A stretch of DNA of 21,906 bases from Muricomes sp. (GCA_020024675.1 JAHHTM010000007.1:1-21906); one strand, 5' to 3'; shown: positions 1-8,073, counted from the first letter of the stretch. Numbers and translations are program-made. The notes: generated by a model not told the origin, from the sequence alone.

Positions 1-432
1 TCTATGTCGTGTTCGCAACAACTGACTAAAAGATTTCTAGAAGAAACTTATGCTGTATTAAGTGATGAGGATAGTTTTTTCAAAAAAGTAAATGTCCATA
101 TTTTACAGTGCGATGAAAAGGTACACACGGATGTTAAAATAACATCTAAAGATGAACTTAAATCTTACATGGATAATCTAGAATTATATGGACAAGGAGG
201 TACGGATTTTCGACCGGCATTTTCATATGTAGATAGTCTTTTAGAAAAAGGAGAATTTGAGAATTTAAAAGGAATGATATATTTTACGGATGGTTATGGA
301 ATTTATCCGAAAAAAATGCCCAATTATAAGACCGCATTTGTATTTATGCAAGATGATTATCGGGATGTAGATGTACCGATTTGGGCTGTTAAACTTATTT
401 TGAACGAGGATGACTGGACAGAGACGGCGTGA
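1..432 (+). CDS. VWA-like (DUF2201-type) protein, 3' part only
   Basis: This is the C-terminal part of a von Willebrand factor A-like protein; the frame is open to the window edge, so the gene begins upstream. Visible are the end of a MIDAS metal-binding motif (Ser-Met-Ser at bases 1-9, matching the second half of D-x-S-x-S), a Gly-Gly-Thr at about residues 65-67 counted from the first Met (the second MIDAS element), and YFTDGYG with Asp96 (the third). This pattern fits the C-terminal VWA-like domain of DUF2201 proteins, annotated in the family as putative metallopeptidases; the N-terminal peptidase part is not in view. The next gene, 13 bases on, is a MoxR-like AAA+ ATPase. MoxR and VWA proteins commonly work in pairs as chaperone-like or metal-insertion machines, so the two probably act together. 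The substrate is unknown. Confidence 0.8.
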   Translation, partial: SMSCSQQLTKRFLEETYAVLSDEDSFFKKVNVHILQCDEKVHTDVKITSKDELKSYMDNLELYGQGGTDFRPAFSYVDSLLEKGEFENLKGMIYFTDGYGIYPKKMPNYKTAFVFMQDDYRDVDVPIWAVKLILNEDDWTETA

Positions 433-445
433 AAGGATGTAAAAG

Positions 446-1957
446 ATGGATATAAAAAGAGCAAAACAAGAAATTAAAAATTCAATAGAAGCATATTTAG
501 CAAAAGACGAGTATGGGCAGTATAGAATTCCAGCCATACGTCAAAGACCTGTGCTTCTTATGGGACCTCCTGGAATTGGAAAGACACAGATCATGGAACA
601 AATCGCAAAAGAATGTCAGATTGGACTTGTGTCGTACACAATAACACATCATACAAGACAAAGCGCGGTAGGACTTCCTTTTATAAAAGAAAAAATATAT
701 GGTGGAAAGACCTATTCTGTTACAGAATATACGATGAGTGAAATAATAGCATCGGTTTATGAAAAAATAGAACATACACATCTTCAAGAAGGAATACTTT
801 TTATTGATGAGATTAACTGCGTTTCTGAAACACTTGCGCCTACAATGCTTCAGTTCTTACAAGGCAAAACATTTGGAAATCAAAAAGTTCCGGAAGGGTG
901 GATTATTGTGGCGGCTGGAAATCCGCCGGAATATAATAAGTCGGTAAGAGAATTTGATATTGTCACTTTAGATCGTCTTAAAAAAATTAATGTAGAAAGT
1001 AATTTTGAAGTGTGGAAAGAGTATGCTTATAAACAGGGAATACACCCGGCTGTGATTTCTTATTTGGAATTAAGAAAAGAAAATTTTTATCGGATTGAGA
1101 CAACAGTAGATGGAAAGTATTTTGCCACAGCAAGAGGATGGGAAGACTTGTCGCAATTGATCCAAACTTATGAATATCTTGGTAAGATGGTGGACAGAGA
1201 AGTGATCAGTCAGTACATCCAGCATCAGAAAATTGCAAAGGATTTTGCAAATTATCTAGAATTGTACTATAAATATAAAAAAGATTATGGTATAGAAGAT
1301 ATTTTGGAGGGACACTGGGAATTAACCACACTTCAAAAAATAAAGATGGCACAATTTGATGAACATTTGAGCATTATAAGTCTTTTAAATGGAAAGTTAG
1401 GAGAACATTTTAAGACTTGTTACGAAGAGAATAATTATATTGAAAAACTTTACAAATATTTATTGATTTATAAAGAAAATCAAGCTACACTTCATGTTGA
1501 AGACATTCTGAAGAAAGCGGAAGCAGACTGGAAAGAAAAGAAGGGCTCAGAGCTTCTTACACGTCAAGAAGATGCAGGGTTTAGGAACACAGTAACAATA
1601 CTGGAACAAATGGCTATGGACGTGAAGGGAAAACAGTTTACGAATGAAACAGAATTTGCAAGAATTAAAGAGAAGTTTGACAATATTATTCTTGAAAATG
1701 AAAAGAAGGTCAATGGTATATCAGAAAAGTTAGATCATACATTCCATTTTATGGAAGAAGCTTTTGGAGAGAGTCAGGAGATGGTGGCTTTTATTACAGA
1801 ACTGAATGCCAATTATTATAGCATGTGGTTTATAAAAGAAAATGGTTGTGATCTATATTTTCGATATAATAAAGGCCTTTTGTTTGATGAACGTCAGCAA
1901 AAACTGATCCATCAAATGGACGCCATAGAAGATATGCTGAATTTTTCGTTAAAATAA
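446..1957 (+). CDS. MoxR-like AAA+ ATPase
   Basis: A 503-residue AAA+ ATPase. Walker A is GPPGIGKT at residues 40-47, Walker B is ILFIDE ending at Asp121-Glu122, a sensor-1 Asn lies in AAGNPP (Asn159), and Arg177 in LDRLKK is a candidate arginine finger. The ATPase core covers roughly residues 30-260; the remaining C-terminal half is charged, helical-looking and not recognised. The start ATG follows GAAAGGATG at a suitable distance and lies 13 bases after the VWA gene stop. MoxR-type ATPases are generally thought to remodel or activate partner proteins with the help of VWA-domain partners, which fits the neighbour. ATPase assignment is firm; the biological target is not known from this sequence. 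Confidence 0.88.
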   Translation: MDIKRAKQEIKNSIEAYLAKDEYGQYRIPAIRQRPVLLMGPPGIGKTQIMEQIAKECQIGLVSYTITHHTRQSAVGLPFIKEKIYGGKTYSVTEYTMSEIIASVYEKIEHTHLQEGILFIDEINCVSETLAPTMLQFLQGKTFGNQKVPEGWIIVAAGNPPEYNKSVREFDIVTLDRLKKINVESNFEVWKEYAYKQGIHPAVISYLELRKENFYRIETTVDGKYFATARGWEDLSQLIQTYEYLGKMVDREVISQYIQHQKIAKDFANYLELYYKYKKDYGIEDILEGHWELTTLQKIKMAQFDEHLSIISLLNGKLGEHFKTCYEENNYIEKLYKYLLIYKENQATLHVEDILKKAEADWKEKKGSELLTRQEDAGFRNTVTILEQMAMDVKGKQFTNETEFARIKEKFDNIILENEKKVNGISEKLDHTFHFMEEAFGESQEMVAFITELNANYYSMWFIKENGCDLYFRYNKGLLFDERQQKLIHQMDAIEDMLNFSLK

Positions 1958-1987
1958 GATTGGATCAATAAGAGTGAAAGGAAAAAT

Positions 1988-2776
1988 ATGAGCAAAAAGC
2001 ATAAAAAAAGCAAAAGAAAAAAGACGGTAGGAGATATTGTTGTAAATATTCTGTTATATGTGGCAATTATTGTTTTTGTTTTTTCATTGATTAAGATTGT
2101 TACATTATTGATTCCTTATTATAAAGGAGAAAAGACGTATGATGACGTTAAGAAAATTGCTGTAGTGCGGGAAGATACACAGGAGGGAGATGAAAATGAA
2201 GAGGTACCGTTTAAAGTGGATTTTGAACGTTTAAAAGAAGAAAACTCAGATGTAGTAGGTTGGATACGCTTTGATGAACCCGCGGTGATCAATTATCCAA
2301 TTGTTAAAAGTGTGGATAACAGGGAGTACCTTTTTACAACATTTTCAAAGACTCAAAACAAACTTGGTGCTATATTTATGGACAAGGATAATGCATCTGA
2401 TTTTTCGGATCGTAATACAATCATATATGGTCATAACATGTTTGTGGGTGATCAGATGTTTACGTCATTACATGAATATAATGATGAAGGATTTTTGCGT
2501 CAAAATCCATATTTTTATATATATACTCCAGATAACAAAGAAATGAAATTTCGCATTTTCTCTGTTGGGGAGATAGAAACAGAAGAAGACAATTATATGA
2601 CAGAATTCTCTACAGAAGAGATGTTTATGGATTTCCTAAAAAAATGTAAGGATTCGTCATATTATCTTGTAGATGTAGAACTTAATAATCAGTCGAAAAT
2701 TGTTACATTATCTACATGTACAGATTCAAATAACTCAGAAAAACGATTTATAGTGCAGGGGGTTTTGGAGGAATAA
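1988..2776 (+). CDS. srtB: class B sortase
   Basis: A 262-residue sortase of the SrtB type. It starts with a very basic stretch (residues 1-12, mostly Lys/Arg) followed by one membrane segment at about residues 17-44, so the catalytic domain lies outside the membrane. The catalytic residues are visible: His149 in YGHNM, Cys244 in TLSTC, and Arg253 in KRFIVQG. Sortases cut a C-terminal sorting motif of secreted proteins and link them to the cell wall or pilus; SrtB enzymes usually act on NPQTN-like or related motifs. No sorting-motif substrate is encoded in the window. The gene lies 30 bases after the ATPase and only 2 bases before the DUF951 gene, so it is likely cotranscribed with both. Class is confident; the substrate is unknown. 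Confidence 0.92.
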   Translation: MSKKHKKSKRKKTVGDIVVNILLYVAIIVFVFSLIKIVTLLIPYYKGEKTYDDVKKIAVVREDTQEGDENEEVPFKVDFERLKEENSDVVGWIRFDEPAVINYPIVKSVDNREYLFTTFSKTQNKLGAIFMDKDNASDFSDRNTIIYGHNMFVGDQMFTSLHEYNDEGFLRQNPYFYIYTPDNKEMKFRIFSVGEIETEEDNYMTEFSTEEMFMDFLKKCKDSSYYLVDVELNNQSKIVTLSTCTDSNNSEKRFIVQGVLEE

Positions 2777-2778
2777 AG

Positions 2779-2967
2779 ATGGAAAATAAATTTGAAGTAG
2801 GAGATGTGATTAAAATGAAAAAAGCACATCCATGTGGAAGTTATGAATGGGAAATTTTACGTGTTGGAGCAGATTTTCGTTTAAAATGTGCAGGATGTGG
2901 ACATCAGATCATGGTTCCAAGAAAACTGGTTGAAAAAAACACAAAAGAAATTTACAAAAAGGCTTGA
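2779..2967 (+). CDS. DUF951 family small protein
   Basis: A 62-residue protein of the DUF951 family, related to B. subtilis YyzM. The start is set by a GGAGG at 2767-2771, which lies inside the last codons of the sortase gene; the ATG comes 2 bases after the sortase stop, so translation is probably coupled. It begins with the typical FEVGDVIKMKKAHPCG pattern and carries a later KCAGCGH motif; Cys in HPCG plus C-x2-C and the adjacent His could bind a metal, which is an inference. The function is unknown. In Firmicutes this family is often found beside ychF or rpsF, as here. The stop codon (2965-2967) lies within the -35 box of the rpsF promoter. Confidence 0.88.
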   Translation: MENKFEVGDVIKMKKAHPCGSYEWEILRVGADFRLKCAGCGHQIMVPRKLVEKNTKEIYKKA

Positions 2968-2992
2968 TATAGACAAATACTTATGCTATCAT
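2964..2992 (+). promoter_or_regulatory. sigma-A-type promoter of rpsF-ssb-rpsR
   Basis: TTGATA at 2964-2969 and TATCAT at 2987-2992 are separated by 17 bases. This is a close match to the housekeeping consensus in the right place before the rpsF leader, predicting a transcript start near 2999. The -35 box overlaps the DUF951 stop codon. Read-through from the upstream operon is also possible because no terminator separates the two. Confidence 0.72.
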
Positions 2993-2998
2993 ATGTAT

Positions 2999-3095
2999 CT
3001 GTGACGTACTGTGAAATCGCATGATTTCACGTAGATCAAAATTCCTTGTTCCCATTGAAATCGGGAGCCAGAGACCATAAGGAGGTGCAAAAGAC
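2999..3095 (+). promoter_or_regulatory. structured 5' leader of rpsF, possible autoregulatory element
   Basis: The leader contains a perfect 8-bp hairpin (3011-3018 with 3023-3030, loop GCAT). A second hairpin pairs GTTCCC (3048-3053) with GGGAGC (3063-3068). An outer helix can pair TTCCTT (3042-3047) with AAGGAG (3079-3084), which is the ribosome binding site of rpsF. Such a fold would hide the start site of S6. The S6:S18 complex is known to repress its own operon through a leader RNA in many bacteria, but the characteristic CCG trinucleotide of that motif was not found here, so the mechanism is an inference. Confidence 0.45.
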
Positions 3096-3383
3096 ATGAA
3101 CAAGTACGAATTAGCTGTTGTAGTCAGTGCAAAAATCGAAGATGACGCTAGAGCAGAAGTTGTTGAAAAAGTGAAAGAATTAATTACACGTTTCGGCGGC
3201 AATGTTACTGACGTTGATGAATGGGGTAAGAGAAGATTTGCTTACGAAATTCAGAAAATGAAAGAAGGATTTTACTATTTCATCCACTTCGAATCTGATA
3301 GTACTGTTCCTGGTGAAGTGGAAAATCGTATCCGCATCATGGACAACGTGCTCAGATATTTATGCGTTAAACAGGAAGCATAG
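3096..3383 (+). CDS. rpsF: 30S ribosomal protein S6
   Basis: A 95-residue protein matching S6 over its whole length: N-terminal YELAVVVSA strand, central GGNVTDVDEWGKRRFAYEI segment, and a C-terminal RIMDNVLRYLCVK. S6 sits on the 30S platform and binds 16S rRNA together with S18, encoded two genes on. The ATG follows a strong AAGGAGGTG at 3079-3087. It is the first gene of rpsF-ssb-rpsR, an order conserved in Firmicutes. The length is normal, the sequence is intact, and the C-terminus lacks the long acidic tail seen in some proteobacterial versions. Confidence 0.97.
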   Translation: MNKYELAVVVSAKIEDDARAEVVEKVKELITRFGGNVTDVDEWGKRRFAYEIQKMKEGFYYFIHFESDSTVPGEVENRIRIMDNVLRYLCVKQEA

Positions 3384-3397
3384 AGAAAGAGGTAAAT

Positions 3398-3841
3398 ATG
3401 AATAAAGTTGTTTTAGTAGGGCGTCTTACAAGAGACCCTGAAGTGAGATATTCACAGGGTGAGCATGCAACTGCTGTTGCCAGATATACATTAGCAGTTG
3501 ACCGCAGATTCAGAAGAGACAATGAACCAACAGCTGACTTTATTCCATGTGTAGTTTTCGGACGTTCAGGAGAATTTGCTGAGAAGTATTTCCGTCAGGG
3601 GATGCGTGTATCTGTATCAGGACGTATCCAGACAGGAAGCTACACAAACAAAGATGGAGTCAGAGTGTACACAACAGAGGTTGTTGTTGAAGAACAGGAA
3701 TTTGCAGAAAGCAGAGCTGAAAGTGAAGCGAACAGAAATTCCTTCAGTCAGCCATCAGCCAGCTCATCACCGAGTGTTGATGCAGGTGACGGATTCATGA
3801 ATATTCCAGATGGAATAGATGAAGAGTTACCATTTACGTAA
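3398..3841 (+). CDS. ssb: single-stranded DNA-binding protein
   Basis: A 147-residue SSB. The OB fold occupies about residues 1-105, beginning MNKVVLVGRLTRDPE and including the FIPCVVFGR and GRIQTGSYTN strands. It is followed by a Ser/Pro/Asn-rich linker and an acidic tip ending EELPFT. SSB coats single-stranded DNA in replication, repair and recombination and recruits partners through the acidic tip. The usual tip ends in Pro-Phe; here one extra Thr follows the Phe. The gene lies between rpsF and rpsR, 14 bases after the first, with its own AGAAAGAGG site, and is presumably cotranscribed from the 2964 promoter. Confidence 0.96.
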   Translation: MNKVVLVGRLTRDPEVRYSQGEHATAVARYTLAVDRRFRRDNEPTADFIPCVVFGRSGEFAEKYFRQGMRVSVSGRIQTGSYTNKDGVRVYTTEVVVEEQEFAESRAESEANRNSFSQPSASSSPSVDAGDGFMNIPDGIDEELPFT

Positions 3842-3888
3842 GATACATTTGTGAATCTCTCTATGATTAATATAGGAGGTAAAGCGAA

Positions 3889-4155
3889 ATGGCTTTCGAA
3901 AAAGGTAGCAGACCAGAAGGCGGCTTCAAGAGAAGAGGTCCAGCCCGTAGAAGAAAAAAAGTTTGTGTATTCTGTGGTAAAGAGAATAACGAAATCGATT
4001 ATAAAGACGTTGCAAAATTAAAGAAATATATCTCTGAAAGAGGTAAAATTCTTCCTAGAAGAATCACAGGAAACTGTGCAAAACACCAGAGAGCTATCAC
4101 TGTAGCAATCAAGAGAGCAAGACATATTGCTTTAATGCCATACGTTCAGGACTAA
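3889..4155 (+). CDS. rpsR: 30S ribosomal protein S18
   Basis: An 88-residue S18. The N-terminal tail is basic (RRRKK at about 21-25), followed by VCVFCGKENNEIDYKD and the conserved LKKYISERGKILPRRITG and CAKHQRAITVAIKRARHIALMPY segments. The Cys-x2-Cys at the start and the later Cys-x2-His form the zinc-ligand set of the C+ type of S18. S18 pairs with S6 on the 30S platform. An AGGAGGT lies before the start. It is the last gene of the operon; a strong intrinsic terminator begins 12 bases after the stop. Confidence 0.97.
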   Translation: MAFEKGSRPEGGFKRRGPARRRKKVCVFCGKENNEIDYKDVAKLKKYISERGKILPRRITGNCAKHQRAITVAIKRARHIALMPYVQD

Positions 4156-4167
4156 TTGGTAAATATA

Positions 4168-4210
4168 AGAGATGTTGTTGTATGATGTACGACAGCATCT
4201 CTTTTTATAT
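4168..4210 (+). terminator. intrinsic terminator of the rpsF operon
   Basis: A 15-bp stem (4168-4182 with 4188-4202, including two G-U pairs and a 5-base loop) is followed by a run of Ts at 4202-4206. It ends the rpsF-ssb-rpsR transcript just before the next promoter. Confidence 0.88.
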
Positions 4211-4220
4211 ACCAGAATAC

Positions 4221-4249
4221 TTGACGGAGAAAAGAAATATTCATATAAT
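4221..4249 (+). promoter_or_regulatory. near-consensus sigma-A-type promoter
   Basis: TTGACG at 4221-4226 and TATAAT at 4244-4249 are 17 bases apart. It lies immediately after the rpsR terminator and 43 bases before the AI-2E-family gene, so that gene appears to be separately and probably constitutively transcribed. Confidence 0.85.
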
Positions 4250-4292
4250 TATCTCGTTAATTGAAGTGATACAAAGTGTAAGGTGGTGACTT

Positions 4293-5459
4293 ATGGATTT
4301 AAACAAAGAAAATTTAAAAAAAATCAGAGGATTGATATTATTTACAATAATCGTTCTTATCACATTATGGCAGTATAAAACAGTATTACATATGGTTGTG
4401 CTGTTTTTAAATATTATATTCCCTTTTGTATTGGGAGGAGCAATTGCCTTTATTTTAAATGTTCCAATGCATTTTATTGAGAAAAAGTTATTCCCAAAAA
4501 GGAAAAAGACAGAAGGAACCTATGCTAGAGGAATCAGTTTGGTAGTTACGATAATTTTTGTATGTAGTTTGATCGGTATTGTCATATTTGTAGTTGTTCC
4601 TAAGCTTGGAAATACGGTGCTTTCTTTAGGAAAGAATATACAGGCATTTGTAATTGATATACAAGTCTGGCTTGAAACACTATTTACAGATAATCCGGGA
4701 ATTATAAGTGCAATCCAGCAGCTGGAAATCAATTGGGATAAATTATTCAATGGTGCGATCACGTTTTTTAAAAGTGGAGCAGGTAGTGTGCTTGGATCTA
4801 CAGTGACAGTTGCAAAAAGTATTGTAAGTGCACTTACAACATTTATCATAGCATTTGTGTTTGCTTGTTATATTCTTCTACAGAAGGAACGACTTAGCAT
4901 ACAGATAAAAAAGATATTGTATGCGTATCTCAAACAAGAAAAAGTTAAAAAAATTATTTCTATATGCAAACTCACTTATCGTACATTTTCTAATTTCCTT
5001 ACGGGCCAATGTGTAGAAGCAGTAATATTAGGCACAATGTTTGTAGTTTCGATGACAATCTTACGTATGCCATATGCACTGTTAGTCGGAGTATTGATTG
5101 CATTTACGGCATTGATTCCAATTTTTGGAGCGTTTATCGGTTGCGTGATCGGAGCTTTTCTTATTCTCGTGGAATCACCTTTAAAAGCACTTGTCTTTCT
5201 TATTTTATTTCTTGTACTTCAGCAGATCGAAGGAAACTTTATTTATCCGAAAGTTGTCGGAAATTCAGTAGGGCTTCCATCAATCTGGGTGCTTGCAGCA
5301 GTCAGTATCGGTGGAAGTCTGATGGGAATTGTAGGAATGCTTGTATTTATACCGGCTGTTTCAGTGTTATATACACTTTTACGCGGACATGTATATCAGA
5401 AACTGGATCAGAAAGGCGTATATGTAGATAATCAAACTGGAGAGTTACTAAAAAAGTAG
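4293..5459 (+). CDS. AI-2E family membrane transporter (YtvI/TqsA-like)
   Basis: A 388-residue integral membrane protein of the AI-2E transporter family (PF01594). Hydrophobic segments lie at about residues 12-26, 31-58, 80-103, 178-196, 236-257, 260-293, 298-311 and 330-362, with a soluble loop at about 105-165, as in this family. The conserved EGNFIYPKVVGNSVGLP motif is at residues 313-329. Members include TqsA (quorum-signal export) and Firmicutes proteins linked to sodium/proton exchange, so the transported substrate cannot be assigned. The start is supported by AGGTGG 7 bases upstream and a near-consensus promoter. No terminator is evident between this gene and gdpP, so read-through is possible. 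Confidence 0.88.
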   Translation: MDLNKENLKKIRGLILFTIIVLITLWQYKTVLHMVVLFLNIIFPFVLGGAIAFILNVPMHFIEKKLFPKRKKTEGTYARGISLVVTIIFVCSLIGIVIFVVVPKLGNTVLSLGKNIQAFVIDIQVWLETLFTDNPGIISAIQQLEINWDKLFNGAITFFKSGAGSVLGSTVTVAKSIVSALTTFIIAFVFACYILLQKERLSIQIKKILYAYLKQEKVKKIISICKLTYRTFSNFLTGQCVEAVILGTMFVVSMTILRMPYALLVGVLIAFTALIPIFGAFIGCVIGAFLILVESPLKALVFLILFLVLQQIEGNFIYPKVVGNSVGLPSIWVLAAVSIGGSLMGIVGMLVFIPAVSVLYTLLRGHVYQKLDQKGVYVDNQTGELLKK

Positions 5460-5511
5460 AAATGAAGGAAGACGGGTAATAAAAGTAAAAGTGGAATAAT
5501 TACTGAAAAAG

Positions 5512-5520
5512 TGTTATACT
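5512..5520 (+). promoter_or_regulatory. possible extended -10 promoter of gdpP-rplI-dnaB
   Basis: TGTTATACT at 5512-5520 is an extended -10 element (TG-n-TATACT), about 45 bases before gdpP. No good -35 box lies at the right distance, so activity would depend on the extended -10. Confidence 0.4.
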
Positions 5521-5563
5521 AAACACATTAACGGATGAAAGTAATAATATGAGGAATAAGATC

Positions 5564-7609
5564 ATGAAAAAGAAAAATATGCGTTTAAAGGGTCAGCTAC
5601 GTATGTATATGCAATGGCCTCTGATAATGATGGTTTTTCTGTGGGCAATGGATATATGGATGTATCAGCTAGATAAAAAAGCCGGTATCATCTTGTCTGT
5701 CTTTATTGTGATATATATGATAGTTGCAGGGACTTTGTATTTTTATAATCGTTCTTTGATTCTTGCAGATCTCATTCAGTTTTCCACGCAGTACCAGGGA
5801 ATTCAGAATATCCTACTTAAAGAACTGGCTCTTCCATATGCAATTCTTCAGGAAGATGGACGCATTTTATGGGGAAACGACAGCTTTAAAACAATCATTT
5901 CGGGTCAGAAACGAGAGAAGTATATCAATAAGATTATGTCAGATTTAGATGTACCGGCGTTTTCAGATACAGACAAAGACCATATGGAAGTGGAAGTTAC
6001 TTATAAGGACCGGGAATATCAGGTAGATCTTCAAAAAGTGTCGATAAAAGGATTTAGTGAAGAAGAGATGGTTCTTCAGATTCCACCGGAATCAGAGTAT
6101 TTTATAGCTTTATATATGCGAGATGTAACAGAATTGAAATCGTATATTCGAAAAAATGAAGATCAAAGAATGCTTGCCGGACTGATCTATATTGATAACT
6201 ACGAAGAAGTTATGGAAAGTGTTGAAGAAGTAAGACAGTCTCTTCTTGTAGCATTGATTGATCGAAGAATCAATAAATATATCGGTGATGTAGACGGGCT
6301 TGTAAAGAAGCTTGAAAAAGATAAGTACTTTATTGTCATGAAAGTAGAAGGTTATCGTAAACTGGAACAGGATAAATTTACAATTCTTGAAGATGTAAGG
6401 AATGTAAATATTGGTAATGCACGTTCGGCTACATTGAGCATTGGACTGGGGTTAAATGCGACCACGTATGCACAAAGTTATAACAATGCCCGTGTAGCAA
6501 TTGATCTTGCACTTGCAAGAGGTGGAGACCAGGCTGTTGTAAAAGATCTGACAGGTATTCGGTATTTTGGTGGTAAAAAAGAACAGGCAGCTAAAAATAC
6601 ACGTGTAAAGGCGCGTGTAAAGGCAGAAGCATTACGTGAATTTATTATGGGAAAAGACCAGGTAATCGTAATGGGACATAAAATAGCAGATGCTGACTGT
6701 TTTGGAGCATGTATGGGTATTTATCGTGCCACGGTAGCGCTTGGCAAAAAAGCCCATATTGTTATCAATGAGGTTACAAGTTCTATCCGCCCATTGTATG
6801 ATGAAATTGTTCATAGTAATACTTATGAAAAAGATTTATTCTTAACTCCGGATGAAGCGGTATCAGCGGTTTCGGATAATACAATGGTAATTGTGGTAGA
6901 TACAAATAAACCACAACTTACAGAGTGTCCGGAACTTCTTAAAAAATCAAAGACAATAGCAGTTCTTGATCATCATAGACAAGGCAGCAATGTTATTGAA
7001 AATGCAGTTCTTTCTTATGTAGAACCATATTCATCATCTGCAAGTGAGATGATAGCAGAAGTGTTACAGTATATTGTAGATGATATTAAGTTCCCATCTG
7101 TGGAAGCGGATTGTTTATATGCAGGAATTATGATTGATACTCGTAATTTTATGAATCGTACCGGAGTACGTACATTTGAGGCGGCTGCATATCTTAGAAG
7201 ATGTGGTGCGGACATTACACGCGTGCGCAAGATGTTCAGAGATGATATAGAATCTTATCGTGCCAAGGCCGAAGCCGTTCGATTAGCCCAGGTATATAGA
7301 GAAGAATATGCGATTGCACAATGTCCGGATGATATTGACAGCCCGACAGTTCTTGCAGCACAGGCGGCAAATGAACTTCTAGATATTGGTGGAATCAAGG
7401 CATCTTTTGTATTTACTGTGTATGAAGGAAGAACATTCTTAAGTTGTCGTTCAATTGATGAAGTAAATGTACAGATTATTGCTGAGAAATTAGGTGGTGG
7501 TGGTCATATAAATTCAGCGGGAGCTCAGTTCGAAGGAACGGATGTCGAGGCTGCTATGGGAGTTTTAAAAGCCACTATAGATCTTATGATAGAAGAAGGA
7601 GATATATAA
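5564..7609 (+). CDS. gdpP: cyclic-di-AMP phosphodiesterase GdpP (YybT family)
   Basis: GdpP hydrolyses c-di-AMP to pApA and so affects potassium balance, cell wall state and stress responses. Domains follow the family order: two membrane segments at about residues 13-55, a PAS-like region (about 75-145), a degenerate GGDEF domain (about 165-325, with GGDQ in place of GGDEF), then DHH and DHHA1 domains. The metal-binding residues are present: His372, Asp376 and Asp378 in GHKIADAD, Asp446, Asp469-His470-His471 (DHH) and Asp525, with GGGGH at 644-648 in DHHA1. The start at 5564 is preferred because GAGGA lies 8 bases before it; an in-frame ATG at 5549 would add five residues but has a weaker site. 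The length (681) is normal. rplI follows after one base, the conserved Firmicutes gdpP-rplI-dnaB order. Confidence 0.95.
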   Translation: MKKKNMRLKGQLRMYMQWPLIMMVFLWAMDIWMYQLDKKAGIILSVFIVIYMIVAGTLYFYNRSLILADLIQFSTQYQGIQNILLKELALPYAILQEDGRILWGNDSFKTIISGQKREKYINKIMSDLDVPAFSDTDKDHMEVEVTYKDREYQVDLQKVSIKGFSEEEMVLQIPPESEYFIALYMRDVTELKSYIRKNEDQRMLAGLIYIDNYEEVMESVEEVRQSLLVALIDRRINKYIGDVDGLVKKLEKDKYFIVMKVEGYRKLEQDKFTILEDVRNVNIGNARSATLSIGLGLNATTYAQSYNNARVAIDLALARGGDQAVVKDLTGIRYFGGKKEQAAKNTRVKARVKAEALREFIMGKDQVIVMGHKIADADCFGACMGIYRATVALGKKAHIVINEVTSSIRPLYDEIVHSNTYEKDLFLTPDEAVSAVSDNTMVIVVDTNKPQLTECPELLKKSKTIAVLDHHRQGSNVIENAVLSYVEPYSSSASEMIAEVLQYIVDDIKFPSVEADCLYAGIMIDTRNFMNRTGVRTFEAAAYLRRCGADITRVRKMFRDDIESYRAKAEAVRLAQVYREEYAIAQCPDDIDSPTVLAAQAANELLDIGGIKASFVFTVYEGRTFLSCRSIDEVNVQIIAEKLGGGGHINSAGAQFEGTDVEAAMGVLKATIDLMIEEGDI

Positions 7610-7610
7610 T

Positions 7611-8060
7611 ATGAAAGTTATTTTATTACAAGATGTAAAATCTCTGGGAAAAAAAGGAGATATAGTAAATGTAAATGATGGATATGCAAGAAATTTTATC
7701 CTTCCAAAAAATCTTGGTGTGGAAGCCAACAATAAAAATCTTAATGAATTAAAATTACAGAAGAGAAAAGAAGATAAGATTGCACAGGAGAATCTGGATG
7801 CAGCAAAAGAGTTGGCTGAAAAACTTCAGGCAGGAAAAGTTGAGTTATCTATAAAAGTAGGAAATGGTGGAAAAGTATTTGGATCTGTTTCAAGCAAAGA
7901 AATTGCACAGGCAGTTAAGGAGCAGATGTCTTTGGAAATTGATAAAAAGAAGATTCAGATGAAGGAAGCAATCAAAATGCCTGGAATACACGAAGTTCCT
8001 GTAAAACTTCATCCAAAGGTAACAGCAAAATTAAAAGTAGTGATAGCAGAAGAAGCATAA
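7611..8060 (+). CDS. rplI: 50S ribosomal protein L9
   Basis: A 149-residue L9. The N-terminal rRNA-binding domain carries the signature GDIVNVNDGYARNFILPKN at residues 16-34. A long charged connecting helix covers about residues 42-75, and the C-terminal domain includes GGKVFGSVSSKEIA and the PGIHEVPVKLHPKV stretch. L9 sits at the base of the L1 stalk of the large subunit and helps maintain reading frame. The start is one base after the gdpP stop, with its GAAGGAGA inside the end of gdpP, which indicates cotranscription and likely translational coupling. Confidence 0.97.
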   Translation: MKVILLQDVKSLGKKGDIVNVNDGYARNFILPKNLGVEANNKNLNELKLQKRKEDKIAQENLDAAKELAEKLQAGKVELSIKVGNGGKVFGSVSSKEIAQAVKEQMSLEIDKKKIQMKEAIKMPGIHEVPVKLHPKVTAKLKVVIAEEA

Positions 8061-8073
8061 GGGGATATACTTT

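Noticed and set aside
4..6. ATG at base 4 as the true start of the first gene
   Set aside because: The frame is open to the edge, no ribosome binding site can be seen, and the residues around it form the middle of a MIDAS motif, so the start must lie upstream.
2999..3095. Canonical S6:S18 leader motif
   Set aside because: The conserved CCG of that motif was not found on the sense strand, so I call only a structured leader.
5549..5563. ATG at 5549 as the gdpP start
   Set aside because: It would add only five residues and has a weaker ribosome binding site; GAGGA sits 8 bases before the ATG at 5564. It cannot be fully excluded.
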